From Dichotomocladium elegans (Eukaryota > Mucoromycota > Mucoromycetes > Mucorales > Lichtheimiaceae): 64,000 nucleotides of DNA. Below the pieces are notes generated by a model. The model was not told the DNA's origin. It did no database searches and saw only the letters and a list, made by a program, of their open reading frames with translations. Below are positions 34,790-44,836 of this stretch, in pieces (the first letter of the stretch is position 1; every line of letters begins with the position of its first letter). Location of the stretch: the NCBI GenBank assembly GCA_025716815.1, contig JAIXMN010000032.1:186001-250000 (forward strand), given 5' to 3'. The position numbers were made by a program, and so were the translations under genes.

Positions 34790-35161
34790 CAAGAATACAC
34801 TGTGATGTTCAGTAGTGCTGAACCGACACCGATGCCTGGTTATTTTGCTGCAGTGGATGCGCTTAGCATCTTCTCCTTGTCCCGTGTACACTCCGTGTAG
34901 CCACGCTGAAAGTTTGCTTCTTTCATCTGAACCCTTTCGCGTGAGAGGAGATGCGTAGCAAACCAAGGTCAGGGTGCCCCCTTGCAAGCTATCTTATGTA
35001 GATATTCTGTGTGAAAACAAACGGATTGAAGACATGGCCTTGTCGATCGTAGTCAATATTTAATGGGCGAAACGCGACTTCTATATTTGTGATCCTGCGA
35101 TTTCCAGAACCGTGCAATTTGTTTCAATATACCTTTGGGGCTTATGTAATCATGCACACTG
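34790..35161 (-). mobile_element. second truncated remnant of the Tc1/mariner-type element
   Basis: Matches the 41930-43375 element over GATGCGCT-A--ATCTT (34857 region), GCTTCTTTCATC (34916), AGATATTCTGTGTGAAAACA followed by AACGGATTGAAG (about 35000-35028) and GATCCTGCGA (35091), ending near CACTG at 35161. Minus-strand pieces read MLSAST (against ILSASA) and MKEANF. Internal deletion between 35030 and 35070. Coding capacity lost. Confidence 0.65.
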
Positions 35162-35346
35162 ATCTCCATGAATCACTCAAATGAGTGGTGCCGGCAACCC
35201 GCGCTTTCCCATGGAAGAAAATATACGGGGTTTGATAAAGGGTGATATGCGGCAGATGGTTGAATTTTTATGGTTGGGGTGGTGGGGAGGGAGGGGAGAC
35301 AAGTAATGTACAGTGGTATGCGTATGGAATTAGTAGAGAAAGGAGA

Positions 35347-37141
35347 TCATTGCAGTTGATCTGGGTATTCTTTTCCTCGAGAATCGCGTTTACACATCGG
35401 GCAGCGGCTATTGAGGACAAGCCACTCATGGACGCAGGTCTTATGGAAATGATGATTGCACCTTATATGCATTGTAAGCCTTATGACACAGAGTATGAGA
35501 GCGACGGGACAAGTGGTACTTACCATAATTGACAAAGAATGTCTCCATCCTCATATGTGGATAAGCAGATGGCGCATACCCGATCCTGCTCGTTCGGGAT
35601 CTCAATAATAGCATAGATCGGTTCGTCTTGAGCCGCGTTGCTCTCCGGCTCCACCAGCCCGACTTGAATCCAGAGCTGTTCCCAAAATCCAAGCGGCTCA
35701 GTAGTCGCATCTGCCTTTTTTGGTAATTCTTGCATTTCTATCACATCCATCCCCCTTGACGGTAATGCCAAGGTGGTCGTCGGTGCTGTCGTCGTGATTG
35801 CCGCGCCGGGCGCAGACGAGGTCAATTTGAACTTGTATACCGGGATCTTCGCAATCTCTTCGCTTGATGCACCGCCCATGTCGACTGCATCATCCACGTG
35901 GAGTATGCGCATTCCCACTATGTGAACAAAAAGAGGAAATTATGTCAATTGTCGGCAAGACAGAAGATGATGCCATTTTTACCCAGAACACATGGGAGGC
36001 AAAATATCACAGCGGTGCATAAAAGGATTGGCACGGATAGGATAAGATAGCCATAGATGATGATGATAAACGAGAAGTAATAGAGCGGCACCGCCGTCTC
36101 GGAGCATGTTGTGGAAGTGAAAAGCATATAATTGCCTATAATAAACCAGAGGAAAGAAAAAACGTCGAGAGCTGATTTGGCACTGTTATATGAAGGGATT
36201 ACGTAATCAGCAAGATACCAACACCTCTTTTCTTTGATCCAAGTGTTACCGGTCAATCCAGTTGGTCAGTGCCGTCTCATAATCAAGAAGCGATTGTTGC
36301 GCTGTTCGGGTTGACAATATCGCACCGCTGTGAGTTGCTGCTATTGATGATGACGATGTTCCTGCTGCTGTTGCTGCTGCTACTGCAGCTGACGTAGATG
36401 AACTCGATGCCGCTGTGGAAATTGCAGTTGCTGTAGCACCGCGTCGTTCCTTCATCACGTAAACCTCGCCCGCCTCAGCCTGAATGATGAGATCGCTTGA
36501 CGCAGCAGTTGTAGGGACGGATACAATAGGTTGTGGCTGTGGTTGCAAGGGAGAGGACTGCTGTTGCTGTTGCTGTTGTTGTATTTGGATCTGCTGCTGC
36601 TGCAGCTGTTGTTGTTGCTGTTGTTGCTGTTGCTGTTGCTGCTGTTGTTGCTGCTGTCGTCGCCTTCGTGGTGCAAAGTGAAGATATAATGAAAGTGGTG
36701 CAGCAATAAACAGGCGCAGGATATATACGGTAAGAAAAATACGAAGTGGTTTGTCGCAATACATTTCCCAAGACAATGTCAAGACTACTACGGTGGCAAT
36801 CACCTATGTTTTTTTTTAACATTTTCAGTGGTGAGTCTTTTTCTTTTTACAGGTTCTATAAAAAGAAATACCTGGATTGCGACTAGTGTAAGTGAGGAGG
36901 CGAGCATGAACTTGGAGGTCCGTGAGCTCCGTCTCCATTGAGCAACAAAATGGCTGAACCAATGAGATCTCACCCGTCGAGAAGTCTGGGCGGTGCTTCT
37001 CGAGAAGTTGACAGCATTGGAAGGAGAGTTGGTGAGAATACGCTGAAGCGCCGGGCGGGTGGAGGAACTCGAGGAGGAAGAGGAGACGGTGGAGGTCGTG
37101 GACGGCTGATGGCGATGATTGAGCCTAGCAGCTGAAGGCAT
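35347..37141 (-). CDS. multi-pass membrane RING-H2 E3 ubiquitin ligase with polyglutamine tract
   Basis: Start ATG at 37139-37141. The N-terminus is Ser/Arg-rich, then a hydrophobic segment (LASSLTLVAIQ) and a second exon with VIATVVVLTLSWEMYCDKPL and ILRLFIAAPLSLYLHF. A cytoplasmic or lumenal insert contains about 40 Gln (36549-36662) plus Ala/Ser runs. Exons at 35945-36256 add two further membrane spans (LWFIIGNYMLFTST, FIIIIYGYLILSVPILLC). The last exons hold the RING-H2: CAICLSTYEDGD, intron 35462-35523, then CNHHFHKTCVHEWL and CPMC, a complete C3H2C3 set. The architecture resembles plant and fungal four-span RING proteins. Target and compartment are unknown. Confidence 0.8.
36549..36662. 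repeat. CAG/CAA (CTG/TTG) repeat encoding polyglutamine
   Basis: Mixed CTG/TTG triplets on the plus strand give an almost pure Gln tract in the RING-ligase gene on the minus strand, broken once by IQIQ. Confidence 0.9.
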
Positions 37142-37732
37142 TCGGGAGGAAGGCAGAGCGCGCGCGTTCGAAGAGGAATGAGGAGGCGACGGGTGTTAGA
37201 GGGGGGGAGAGAGAGGAGAACGAGAAGGGGTTGGAAGGGGTTTGGTCACATTGTTTCTACCTCTTATTCTACGCAGCGCACGCTTTTTGGGCCGCTTTCG
37301 GTCTTTCAATCATACCTGACCAGCATTCCACTCTTGCGCTATTCCTCCCACTTCCCAGATCAGCATATCTTGGTGCTCCGTTGCTACAAATGAATTCTAG
37401 AGCAACAATAATGAGATTGCTGGGTCTTTATTATTCACTAATGTGCACATGTGAGATATACATATGGACGGATTAATACGGGAGGGGGGTAGCGTGGTGT
37501 TATGAGGACAGGAACGATATGAAGGCCGGTGAGAAACGCTCGAGAGTCTGTCAAACGGTGAACGTGAGTGTGTGCGAAGATGGATCAAAAAAAGGATAAC
37601 CGTCTACTGTAATTAGAACAGGGAAGTTGGGGGAGCAGGGGGATAAGATCAAGCAATAATAAATAGATAAAGTTTTTTTGTGCGCTTTTTGTTTGTTCCT
37701 TACAAGGCATGTCACTGCATGGCATCCATCAT
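37142..37732. other. intergenic region between two minus-strand genes
   Basis: About 590 bp; purine-rich upstream of the RING gene (37180-37240 on the plus strand). Probably promoter of the RING gene and 3' UTR of the Zn2Cys6 gene. No gene seen. Confidence 0.4.
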
Positions 37733-38539
37733 TCATCGCTTACGCTTCTTCACAGGCTGAAACGCACCATAATCCTCAGATTCTGGTGAAATTTGTGACC
37801 TGCCACTGGACGAGGATGTGGGTGGATGATAAGGATGCGGTATATCCGGATGATGGTCATGCGGGTGGTAAGCCGAAGGAGCCGAGAGGTTATGAATGGA
37901 GGGTAGTCTTATGTCATATTCAGACAACCGCTGCTGTTGCTGAGGATGGTAATGCTGTTGATGCTGTTGCTGTTGTGGTTGTTGCATAACTTGCGGTTGC
38001 GGTTGCGGTTGTGCTTGATGCGGTTGAGGGTAGTGCACGGAGGAAGGTGAAGAAGGATGGCGATGACTAGATGCCGGCACGATAGGCGGTGAAGAAGCCA
38101 ATGAAGACGACGAGCTTGATGGCGGTCTTGTACTGGTTAAGAACTGCTGCACGATTGTAGGATCCAAATCGGTCGAGCTATGCTGCGCTGACTGCAGAAT
38201 GACTCTGAGCATGTCCTCGATCGTCTTCAAACGTTCTTCAATGGCCTCCAGGGCAACCTTATTAAGGGTACTGCGCTTGTCATCGCCATGATTTTGTGAT
38301 GCCGAGGGATAGATGCAAGGAACACCTGATTTTTCACAGCTGCGACATGGTTGTTCGCCATTGCATTTTGTTTTCTTGCGCCGGCACTCGCCACAAGCGC
38401 TTACAATCTTGGCGCGTTTTTTTCGCGGTTGTTGTTGCTGATCGGCAACGCTGCTGTCGTTGCCGCTGGGCGGCGGTTGGCTTGCTGTCGGCGGGTGAGG
38501 CGGTAGTGGCTGTTGTTGTTGTTGGTCATCGCCAGGCAT
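37733..38539 (-). CDS. Zn2Cys6 binuclear-cluster transcription factor
   Basis: A single-exon fungal-type DNA-binding protein of 268 residues. The start was set at the ATG at 38537-38539 because the frame upstream is low-complexity and lies in CT-rich leader sequence. A Gln/Pro-rich head is followed by a basic RKKRAK stretch and the cluster C49-x2-C52-x6-C59-x5-C65-x2-C68-x6-C75 (ACGECRRKKTKCNG). A short amphipathic helix (ALEAIEERLKTIEDMLRVIL) probably forms the dimerising coiled coil. The rest is Ser/Pro/His/Gln-rich with a basic end (PVKKRKR), a possible nuclear signal. There is no middle-homology domain, so it is shorter than most of its class. Targets unknown. Confidence 0.88.
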   Translation of the reverse strand: MPGDDQQQQQPLPPHPPTASQPPPSGNDSSVADQQQQPRKKRAKIVSACGECRRKKTKCNGEQPCRSCEKSGVPCIYPSASQNHGDDKRSTLNKVALEAIEERLKTIEDMLRVILQSAQHSSTDLDPTIVQQFLTSTRPPSSSSSSLASSPPIVPASSHRHPSSPSSVHYPQPHQAQPQPQPQVMQQPQQQQHQQHYHPQQQQRLSEYDIRLPSIHNLSAPSAYHPHDHHPDIPHPYHPPTSSSSGRSQISPESEDYGAFQPVKKRKR

Positions 38540-39670
38540 CGCTAGGAACACACACGCTAATAAAGAGAGATGGAGACCACAGCAGTGTAAAGAATGGAAA
38601 GTGGTTCGCAAAAACGGGAGGCTGGGAACGAGGGAGAAACAGCGCAGTGAAATGAGAAAAAAATAGTGTTGAAGGAAAGGACGGGCGAGAGAGAGAGAGA
38701 GCGTGCGGGGACGAACACTCAGCGGACGAGTCCGGGGAGGAGTGCGCAAAAGCTGAGGGTATCGTAAATGATTGGGCCGAAACGAATGCATAAGCCACAC
38801 CGGTGTCACCTGCGGACGGAAAAAAAAGAAATGCCACTTGCTCGGCTCAGCAAGCAAAAGGCTTCTTTCTTCGCCATAGATGGCTGCAGTGCTGTATAAC
38901 AAGTATCAGACGCATACGTGCATTAACCCGTATCCGCCTATCTCTTCTGGAAAATTGGAGCCGCCATGAGCCCTTCCAGTATGTTGGCCTGCAATATGTA
39001 TTCTTGCATTAGTTATTCACCCTAGTTCCAATTTTTTTAACCCCTCAGTCAGTGGCACGTGCTTAATTGAGGGCCGCAGAGACTAAATATTCGGACCCGT
39101 AATATCGGAAATTAGGGCGCGCAATGATGTCTGTAGTTAATACTGGCCAATGAATTCCATGAGAAACTCTGGCTGTGGACAATCACACAGGCACGATGGG
39201 CTCGTCATCGACTTGTGTATTGAATAGATATATCCTAACGTATTCACGGAATTGAAGGCACCGGATAAATAAGCTTATGACTTGCCTAGCAGCCCTTCTA
39301 TATGATCACGAGTATAAAGTTATCGGAATGTAGTCCACCGTGCTGTTACGGGAACTGGGTTACTTGATACATAACGCCCCGTGTAATTAATGGAAGATGA
39401 TGTTATATGAGTCTTTTCAACAGCTACTAATGCCAGAAAATTGTAGTCCTTTGGTTGAGGGCTTGGGGGAAGAGTTAAAACAAGCAGCTTATTGGATAGG
39501 AACGAGAAAAAATTGTGTTGTCTTTTCAACCGCCCCCACGCACATTTATTTTGCTCAGTGAAAAAAATGCAGTAGCGTCGTCCTTTCTGCGCTTTGGTCT
39601 ACAGCCTTCTTCTTAATCATCTCTCTCTTTCTCGCTCCCGATTACTCCCCATTTCTCATTGCTTCCATCC
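38540..39670. other. intergenic divergent promoter region
   Basis: 1.1 kb between a minus-strand and a plus-strand gene. CT-rich tracts adjoin both starts (GA-rich on the plus strand at 38630-38710; CT-rich at 39600-39660). No further gene seen. Confidence 0.45.
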
Positions 39671-40647
39671 ATGGGATTGCCTTATTGGAAACCGCGAACA
39701 GATACCGAACCCAAATCTGACAGTCGGCTAAGCTCGGATTTAAGCTCTCGTAGACGGACGTTTGATCAGCGTTTCGAGACATGGCGTACTATTCGCCCTT
39801 CATCGTCCTCACTGTCGTCGGCGCCTACAGCACCTCTTGGAAGGGTTCCACCTCACCCATCTACTCAATTGCATGGCCATCGTAGAACAAGAGCAGTTAC
39901 TTACGCACTTCGTCGAAGCGACCTGTTGTCCCGGCGAACTCGGCCGCACACCCCAGCTCGTCGGAGCAACCACAATGACGATACGTTATTTTCAGTGCCC
40001 TCTCCATCGCCGTCAGCTTCACCCCCTTTGGAGGATCTCGATCGACTTGTACAGCAACGATTTGACGAAAAGGAAGATCTCTTATGTCAGCTGGAATTTA
40101 CAGCTTCCCTTCTCGACCAGTTTTTGTCTGCTCGCTCCGCACTAGGTTCAGATAGTTCTGTGGGCCTGCCTTCTTTTATCGCAGACGGTAATCCTCAAAC
40201 ACCTGTGTGCGACTGTTAAAATGAGAGAGAAAGAGAGGGACCCTTATATGTTTACTCTATCATTCAGAGCTACCGAATGTGCTTTCAACTGCTGCTAGTC
40301 TGACATCAGAGACGTATCGCCATTCGCTATCTTCGTCGTCCCAGTCAAGGTCGTCTACATCGAGTCCCGATTATTCAACGATGACCGAGGCAGAACTCAC
40401 ACAGGAGTTTGCAGACCAACTTATCCATCTCCCACCGTATTCTACCCGCCTCCGGATGCTTGAGAGTGATATCCAGTCCGTACAGCGCCGCATAATGGAC
40501 CAGCTTGGTCTACTTGGTACAACAGCTGCCAATATTTCTCGAGGACCACGATCGGGTGCTCAATCCCCATTACCATCCTCCTCTCGCATGCTCCCCCTTG
40601 CTCCCTCCGAGCTGGTTGAAGATAATGATCACCGTCGCAACCGCTGA
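39671..40647 (+). CDS. unassigned Ser/Arg-rich protein with a C-terminal coiled-coil-like segment
   Basis: No family recognised. Two exons (39671-40187, 40268-40647) join in phase to 298 residues. The N-terminal half is basic and Ser/Thr/Pro-rich (disordered). Two short helical segments follow: LEDLDRLVQQRFDEKEDLLC with LEFTASLLDQFLSA in exon 1, and AELTQEFADQLIHLPPY with LRMLESDIQSVQRRIMDQLG in exon 2. The heptad-like spacing suggests a coiled coil and a subunit or adaptor role. No signal peptide or membrane segment. The start follows a typical CT-rich leader. Confidence 0.65.
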
Positions 40648-41711
40648 TAATGATACCCTCCATGTTTCTCCCTCGTTACGTTTTCCGCGTATCGCTGTAA
40701 CCATTTTGCGAGTCGAGGAACAGGATCCGTTTTCCACACTGCTCTCCTCTCCGTCTCATCCTTTCGACTTTTGTTCCATTCGCTGTACTTTAAAAATAAA
40801 TGCCATCTTAGTGAAGAAAGTAAACTGTGTATCTGCGATTGAAAGATCTAAGTGGTGAAGTTTACTAGCTAAATAGAGAAGGAACGCAGGAACCGAAAAG
40901 GGGTCTGCCTTTTTTATGGAACAAGCGATCATACGTCTGAATAGCCGGTCTCCTTTATAAGGATATTGTGGGTGTACAACCACGTGATGGTAGCCTCTGC
41001 ACTCTCCCCTCCCCCCGGCCGAGACTTCCGAAAAGCGTAGTCTATAAAGGCCGTCCCTATTGTTCCTGGGTAAAATTCCCACCGTGTACGCATGAAGGCA
41101 GGAGAATAGACCTGTTCAGATGGATGGTTGTTTTACGCCTGCTTTTTTGTTGTTGTATAGTCGATCGCATATCCGTGAATCATGAGATGCTACCTGACAA
41201 CGATACGTATATCCGGAGAACCATCCCGACCTTCTGACGCCTGATTCCTTTTCTCTCCTCCTCCCTCTCATCTGTCAAGGTATGTTGGCATCGTTCGGTT
41301 GTTATTTGAGCATCAGAGAGAGTTTAGTGATGTGTATCCACTTCGTAATAGATCGACTGTGTGCGAATCGTGCATTACTTTATTTTCAAAAATAAATGTC
41401 GCATAGAATTGTATAAAGTTGTCGTATCAATAAGTAAAAAGATTTCGCATCCACGGATTAAAACCTGTTAGTCAACATAAAACACTGCTCATGCATACAC
41501 TTTAACTTACACTCAAGGGCCCCGAAGGACCCAGGAGTTATCCTTGGTAGTGCCGGCGATAACCGGGACGGAGAGACCGGACGAGAGAGCCAGCACGCCA
41601 GAAGAGACAGACGGCGGCGGAGGGAAGGAGCGGAAATGGGGCCTGAGGTGGCAGCGAAAAAGAGCGGAAGGAGCGGAAGGGTGTTCAGGAACTCTTCTCT
41701 TCCATGGCTCA
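40648..41711. other. intergenic region
   Basis: About 1 kb between a plus-strand gene end and the 3' end of the disrupted minus-strand gene. Several AATAAA-like hexamers (about 40795, 41390). No gene seen. Confidence 0.4.
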
Positions 41712-41929
41712 TCAAGCACGGGTACGATTGGTTAATCTATAAAGAACAGCGGACGTTAGTTGCAATAAAATAATTTGGTTTTATAGCGATCATACCCGGA
41801 TAAGACCATGGAAGAGAGGATCGGGATCAAGTTAATGGAGAAAGGAGATTTCTCGGCTGTCCATTGTTTATAGGAAATCAAGGAGGAGCAGAAGAAATTT
41901 CTTTGTGATAAACGATGCTGCAGTAGATA

Positions 41930-43375
41930 CAGCGGCAGTTAACTAATCACATATGAGAATGAGAAAAGAAACCTTCGAAATCGCTCAGCTTTAAGCTATT
42001 GGATGCTTCGCTGATTCGTGCCATCAACGTCTCGCTTCCCAAGAACCTATTGCATTTAACTTTGTCCTTGACCACTGACCAAAACTGCTCAATAGAATTG
42101 AGTTCAGGCGAGTTTGGTGGAAGATAAGCATATCGATATTCCCGGGACTCGATGTATTCAGAGATATCCTGAACCGTATGGATAGGGTGCATTATCCATT
42201 ACTAAATAATGGCCCTTCATATGTTCATACTTACCATCTCGTCCATCGTTGCCTTAAAGAAGCTGAGATGATGTACAGTCGCAGTTCCTCTGCTCGCAAG
42301 TTCAAATTGACCTGCGCTATTCTTTTCTTGATTGGTGGCTGCGGACGTCTCAAATTACATTGAATGATGCCTGATGCTGGGATTGCGCCCACGATTGTGG
42401 TTGTCTTTGGTACTGTAACCACTGCAGGGGTCCCTTTCTTGGACCACGCCATGCTGCATTTCATGTTAATATGAAATCCAGACTCATCAAAGAAAAATGC
42501 ATCTTTTTGAAGTTGATGTCGGTCCTATCCCATCTGCGTACTCAGTCAAGGCGCTCTTGGATCTTCGCAGCACTATTCCTGCCTATAGGCTGAAACCGAA
42601 CCATTTTAATGACAAGTTGCCTACATTTAATAAATCGATGGAGCATCGTTTTAGATGCTTTGAGACCCTCAGATCGTTGGAGCAGCTACTCTAGCACAAT
42701 GGATGGGTCTTCATCAACACATTCTAAAATATTTCGCTTATGCTCTTCATTGAGAATACGCGAACGACCCCCTCGTGTTAGGTTTATTAAAGATGCTGTC
42801 AGGGTCCTTCTCGTACTGTAATGCCCATCGCTGGGCTGAACAAATATGGAGTCCTAGCAGCTGATGCGCTCAAGATCTTTTCAAACATCAGTTTGAAAAA
42901 TCTGACCGTGTCTTGGTCAGTTTATGCTGTGTAACTGAGCTTGATCCCAGCTTCTTTCATCCGAATGTCTGTATCCTTTCGCTGGGGAATGTGTGTAGGA
43001 GTAAGCTCGGGGTTATCTTTGCACGATATGCTACGCAGATATTCAGTGTGAGAACAAACGGATTGAAGTGAGTACATTTCGTCATCAATGGCATAGTCCA
43101 TAGGTTCAGGACAGCCACGCTCATCAACAACGTGAACTTGGCCATCTTCGTAGAAAAATAGGTTGCTCATTTCAGAATGGAAAAATGTATAGAAGAGAAA
43201 GCTTTTTCTTTGTGCGACATCTTTTCGTGTATGTATGTGACATTCGATTTGTCATCACGCGTAAAGATTTCTGGGCATAAATGCGATTTGTATTTTTGTG
43301 CGATCCTGCGACCTCAGAACTGGCAGAGTGCGACTTTGATTTTGAAAAATAGTGTATAATAGCATGATCTTACTG
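41930..43375 (-). mobile_element. Tc1/mariner (IS630-type) DNA transposon inserted at TA
   Basis: A 1446-bp element flanked by TA on both sides (41928-41929 and 43376-43377). Both ends start CAG reading inward and share only a weak further match (CTAAT-CACA against CTATTATACA after a 10-bp spacer), so the inverted repeats are degenerate. It encodes a decayed DDE transposase in the same orientation as the host gene. Size, TA target and transposase type all fit the Tc1/mariner superfamily. Two truncated relatives lie at 33086-33410 and 34790-35161. Confidence 0.8.
41947..43170 (-). pseudogene. decayed DDE (IS630/Tc1 type) transposase
   Basis: The N-terminal part is open (MSNLFFYEDGQVHVVDERG, 43170-42922) up to a stop. 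Then, with further stops and frame changes, follow VRFFKLMFEKILSASAA (helix-turn-helix region), GGRSRILNEEHKRNILECVD, the first catalytic Asp in FFDESGFHINMKC (about 42500), KKGTPAVVTVPKTTTIVGA, the second Asp in VMDNAP (near 42190, frame broken just after it) and LPPNSPELNSIEQFWS with the third acidic residue (about 42080). Motif order matches IS630/Tc1 DDE transposases. At least four lesions make it inactive. Confidence 0.82.
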
Positions 43376-43645
43376 TACTTCAGCATTGTTACACTTGAAT
43401 TCTCGGACAGATCGACACCCATGCTATAGGTGTAAAGACCACGAGGCATTTTCAGTTGATCCCTTTGTTCTCGCTCTGTTCTCTCTCCAGCAAAAGCATG
43501 CAATCATAGACCGTGCGTTTGTTCAAAATTTGACTGCGGCGTCTGTCTTTATTATTATTTCGTCTTTTGGTATGACCAAAGGTATTGGGGACCAGCAGTG
43601 TTTTGCTGCTGACGCTACAGAGCTTTGTTTCTTTTTTTTTGCCAT

Positions 43646-44836
43646 TTTGAACTTTGTCAGGGCTTTTAGAAGCACATCCTCCACTCCACCCGGGAAACCT
43701 TTTCGAAAGGAAGGTGGGGAGGGCAGAGCATTTTGCAGGGAAGTGCATGTCTATGTAGGCGGCATATTGCTATTCTCTATTCCATTTCATATCGACGAAT
43801 AACGTATTACTTGATAATGGAATTCGGCGATGACAACAGTGCGTATAGGAAGGGGGCGAGGGGAAATTACCCCCCCCATCATCTATTGTTAATGTTTCGA
43901 TGGACACACGATCCCTTGGCAGCCGTGCTATGGAGAGTTATGGGGGGGGGCGGGAAAGCTACCAGCGCAAACTATAGGCATGCGAAAGTTTGTTCATGCG
44001 CATACAGCGTCATGGTCTTCGCTTTTGAAACAGAACTCTTGATAAAATGGGGTGTTCTCTGTTGCTTCCACACTGTATGCCCATTTTGGTAGCCGGCTCG
44101 GTTGATTGTTCTACAACAAATCTGTATAACCGTCCTGGTGGGATGGGATGGAGGGGGGAAGGGAAGAGATTGCGGGATGCGGAATTGTTATCCAGATTCA
44201 GTGAAAGGCACATTGACGAAAATAGAACAATGAAAATGTCACCCGACCAAAAATAGGGTCGAAAACAAGGTATAAAGCACATGTAGGATACTGCTAACCT
44301 GAGCAGTAGAGGAAGAGCTCTAGCACAACGTCAGATCGACGTCTTAACAATTCCAAACAATCAGTCCAAGTCAGACCAGCCAACGCAACTCCCCTCCTCA
44401 GTGACGAATGCCAACAACAGATAATGTGGCGATCCAGAATCGTCCAAAAAAATTAGTGGCATGAAAGTTCTGTAAAATGGGAGGCTTAGGACCAGTACCT
44501 CGGCTTGCTGCGCCGAATCTACTTAACACACGAACACGCACAGCCATTTCTGCGCACCCATGTTTTTGGTCATACAACACTTCCCGGTGAGAATATTATT
44601 CGCATAAACTTTATTTTACGGATATATCATAACTAATACTATACAAAGAAAAAATTTTAAGATGCTTTTCGCAAGAATAGTGACTATATATACCACATTG
44701 CATGGCATGGCATGGCATGGCATGAAGGAAGCGGGAGAGCAGGATATAAAAAAAAGGAAAGCAAACAAATAGAAGATGGATTCAATGCGAGTCATATACA
44801 TATCGTACCTTTTCTCTCGATGGCTGCATTTTTGCT
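43646..44836. other. intergenic region
   Basis: About 1.2 kb between two minus-strand genes. It holds runs of eight C (43870) and eight G (43943), and an (ATGGC)n pentanucleotide run at 44698-44723. No gene seen. Confidence 0.4.
44698..44723. repeat. (GCATG)n pentanucleotide repeat
   Basis: Five tandem copies of GCATG/ATGGC. Confidence 0.9.

Larger units (their letters stand above)
41712..43645 (-). pseudogene. small unassigned gene split by a DNA transposon
   Basis: No family recognised. Minus-strand exon 1 is 43645-43535 (starts MAKKKKQSS; VIPKDEIIIKTDAA), with intron 43534-43474 (GTCAAA...AG). Exon 2 begins at 43473 (REQRDQLKMPRGLYTYSMG) and is interrupted after CTG-AAG-TA at 43376 by the transposon 41930-43375. 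It resumes at 41927 (HRLSQRNFFCSSLI, WTAEKSPFSINLIPIL) to 41796; intron 41795-41737 has a GTATGA donor, CTAAC branch and TTTATAG acceptor; exon 3 is 41736-41712 with a TGA stop. Leaving out the element and one TA gives 122 codons including stop, with every phase correct. The insertion breaks the frame unless the element is removed. The gene may have more 5' exons. Confidence 0.7.

Noticed and set aside
36484..36681. Plus-strand open frame with a polycysteine run
   Set aside because: It is the antisense reading of the polyglutamine tract of the RING gene.
41376..43357. TATTTTCAAAAATAAATGTCGCA near 41380 paired with a similar inverted stretch near 43330 as transposon ends
   Set aside because: The match is short and AT-rich, and would place 500 bp of non-element DNA, including host exons, inside the transposon. 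The TA-CAG borders at 41928 and 43377 explain everything better.
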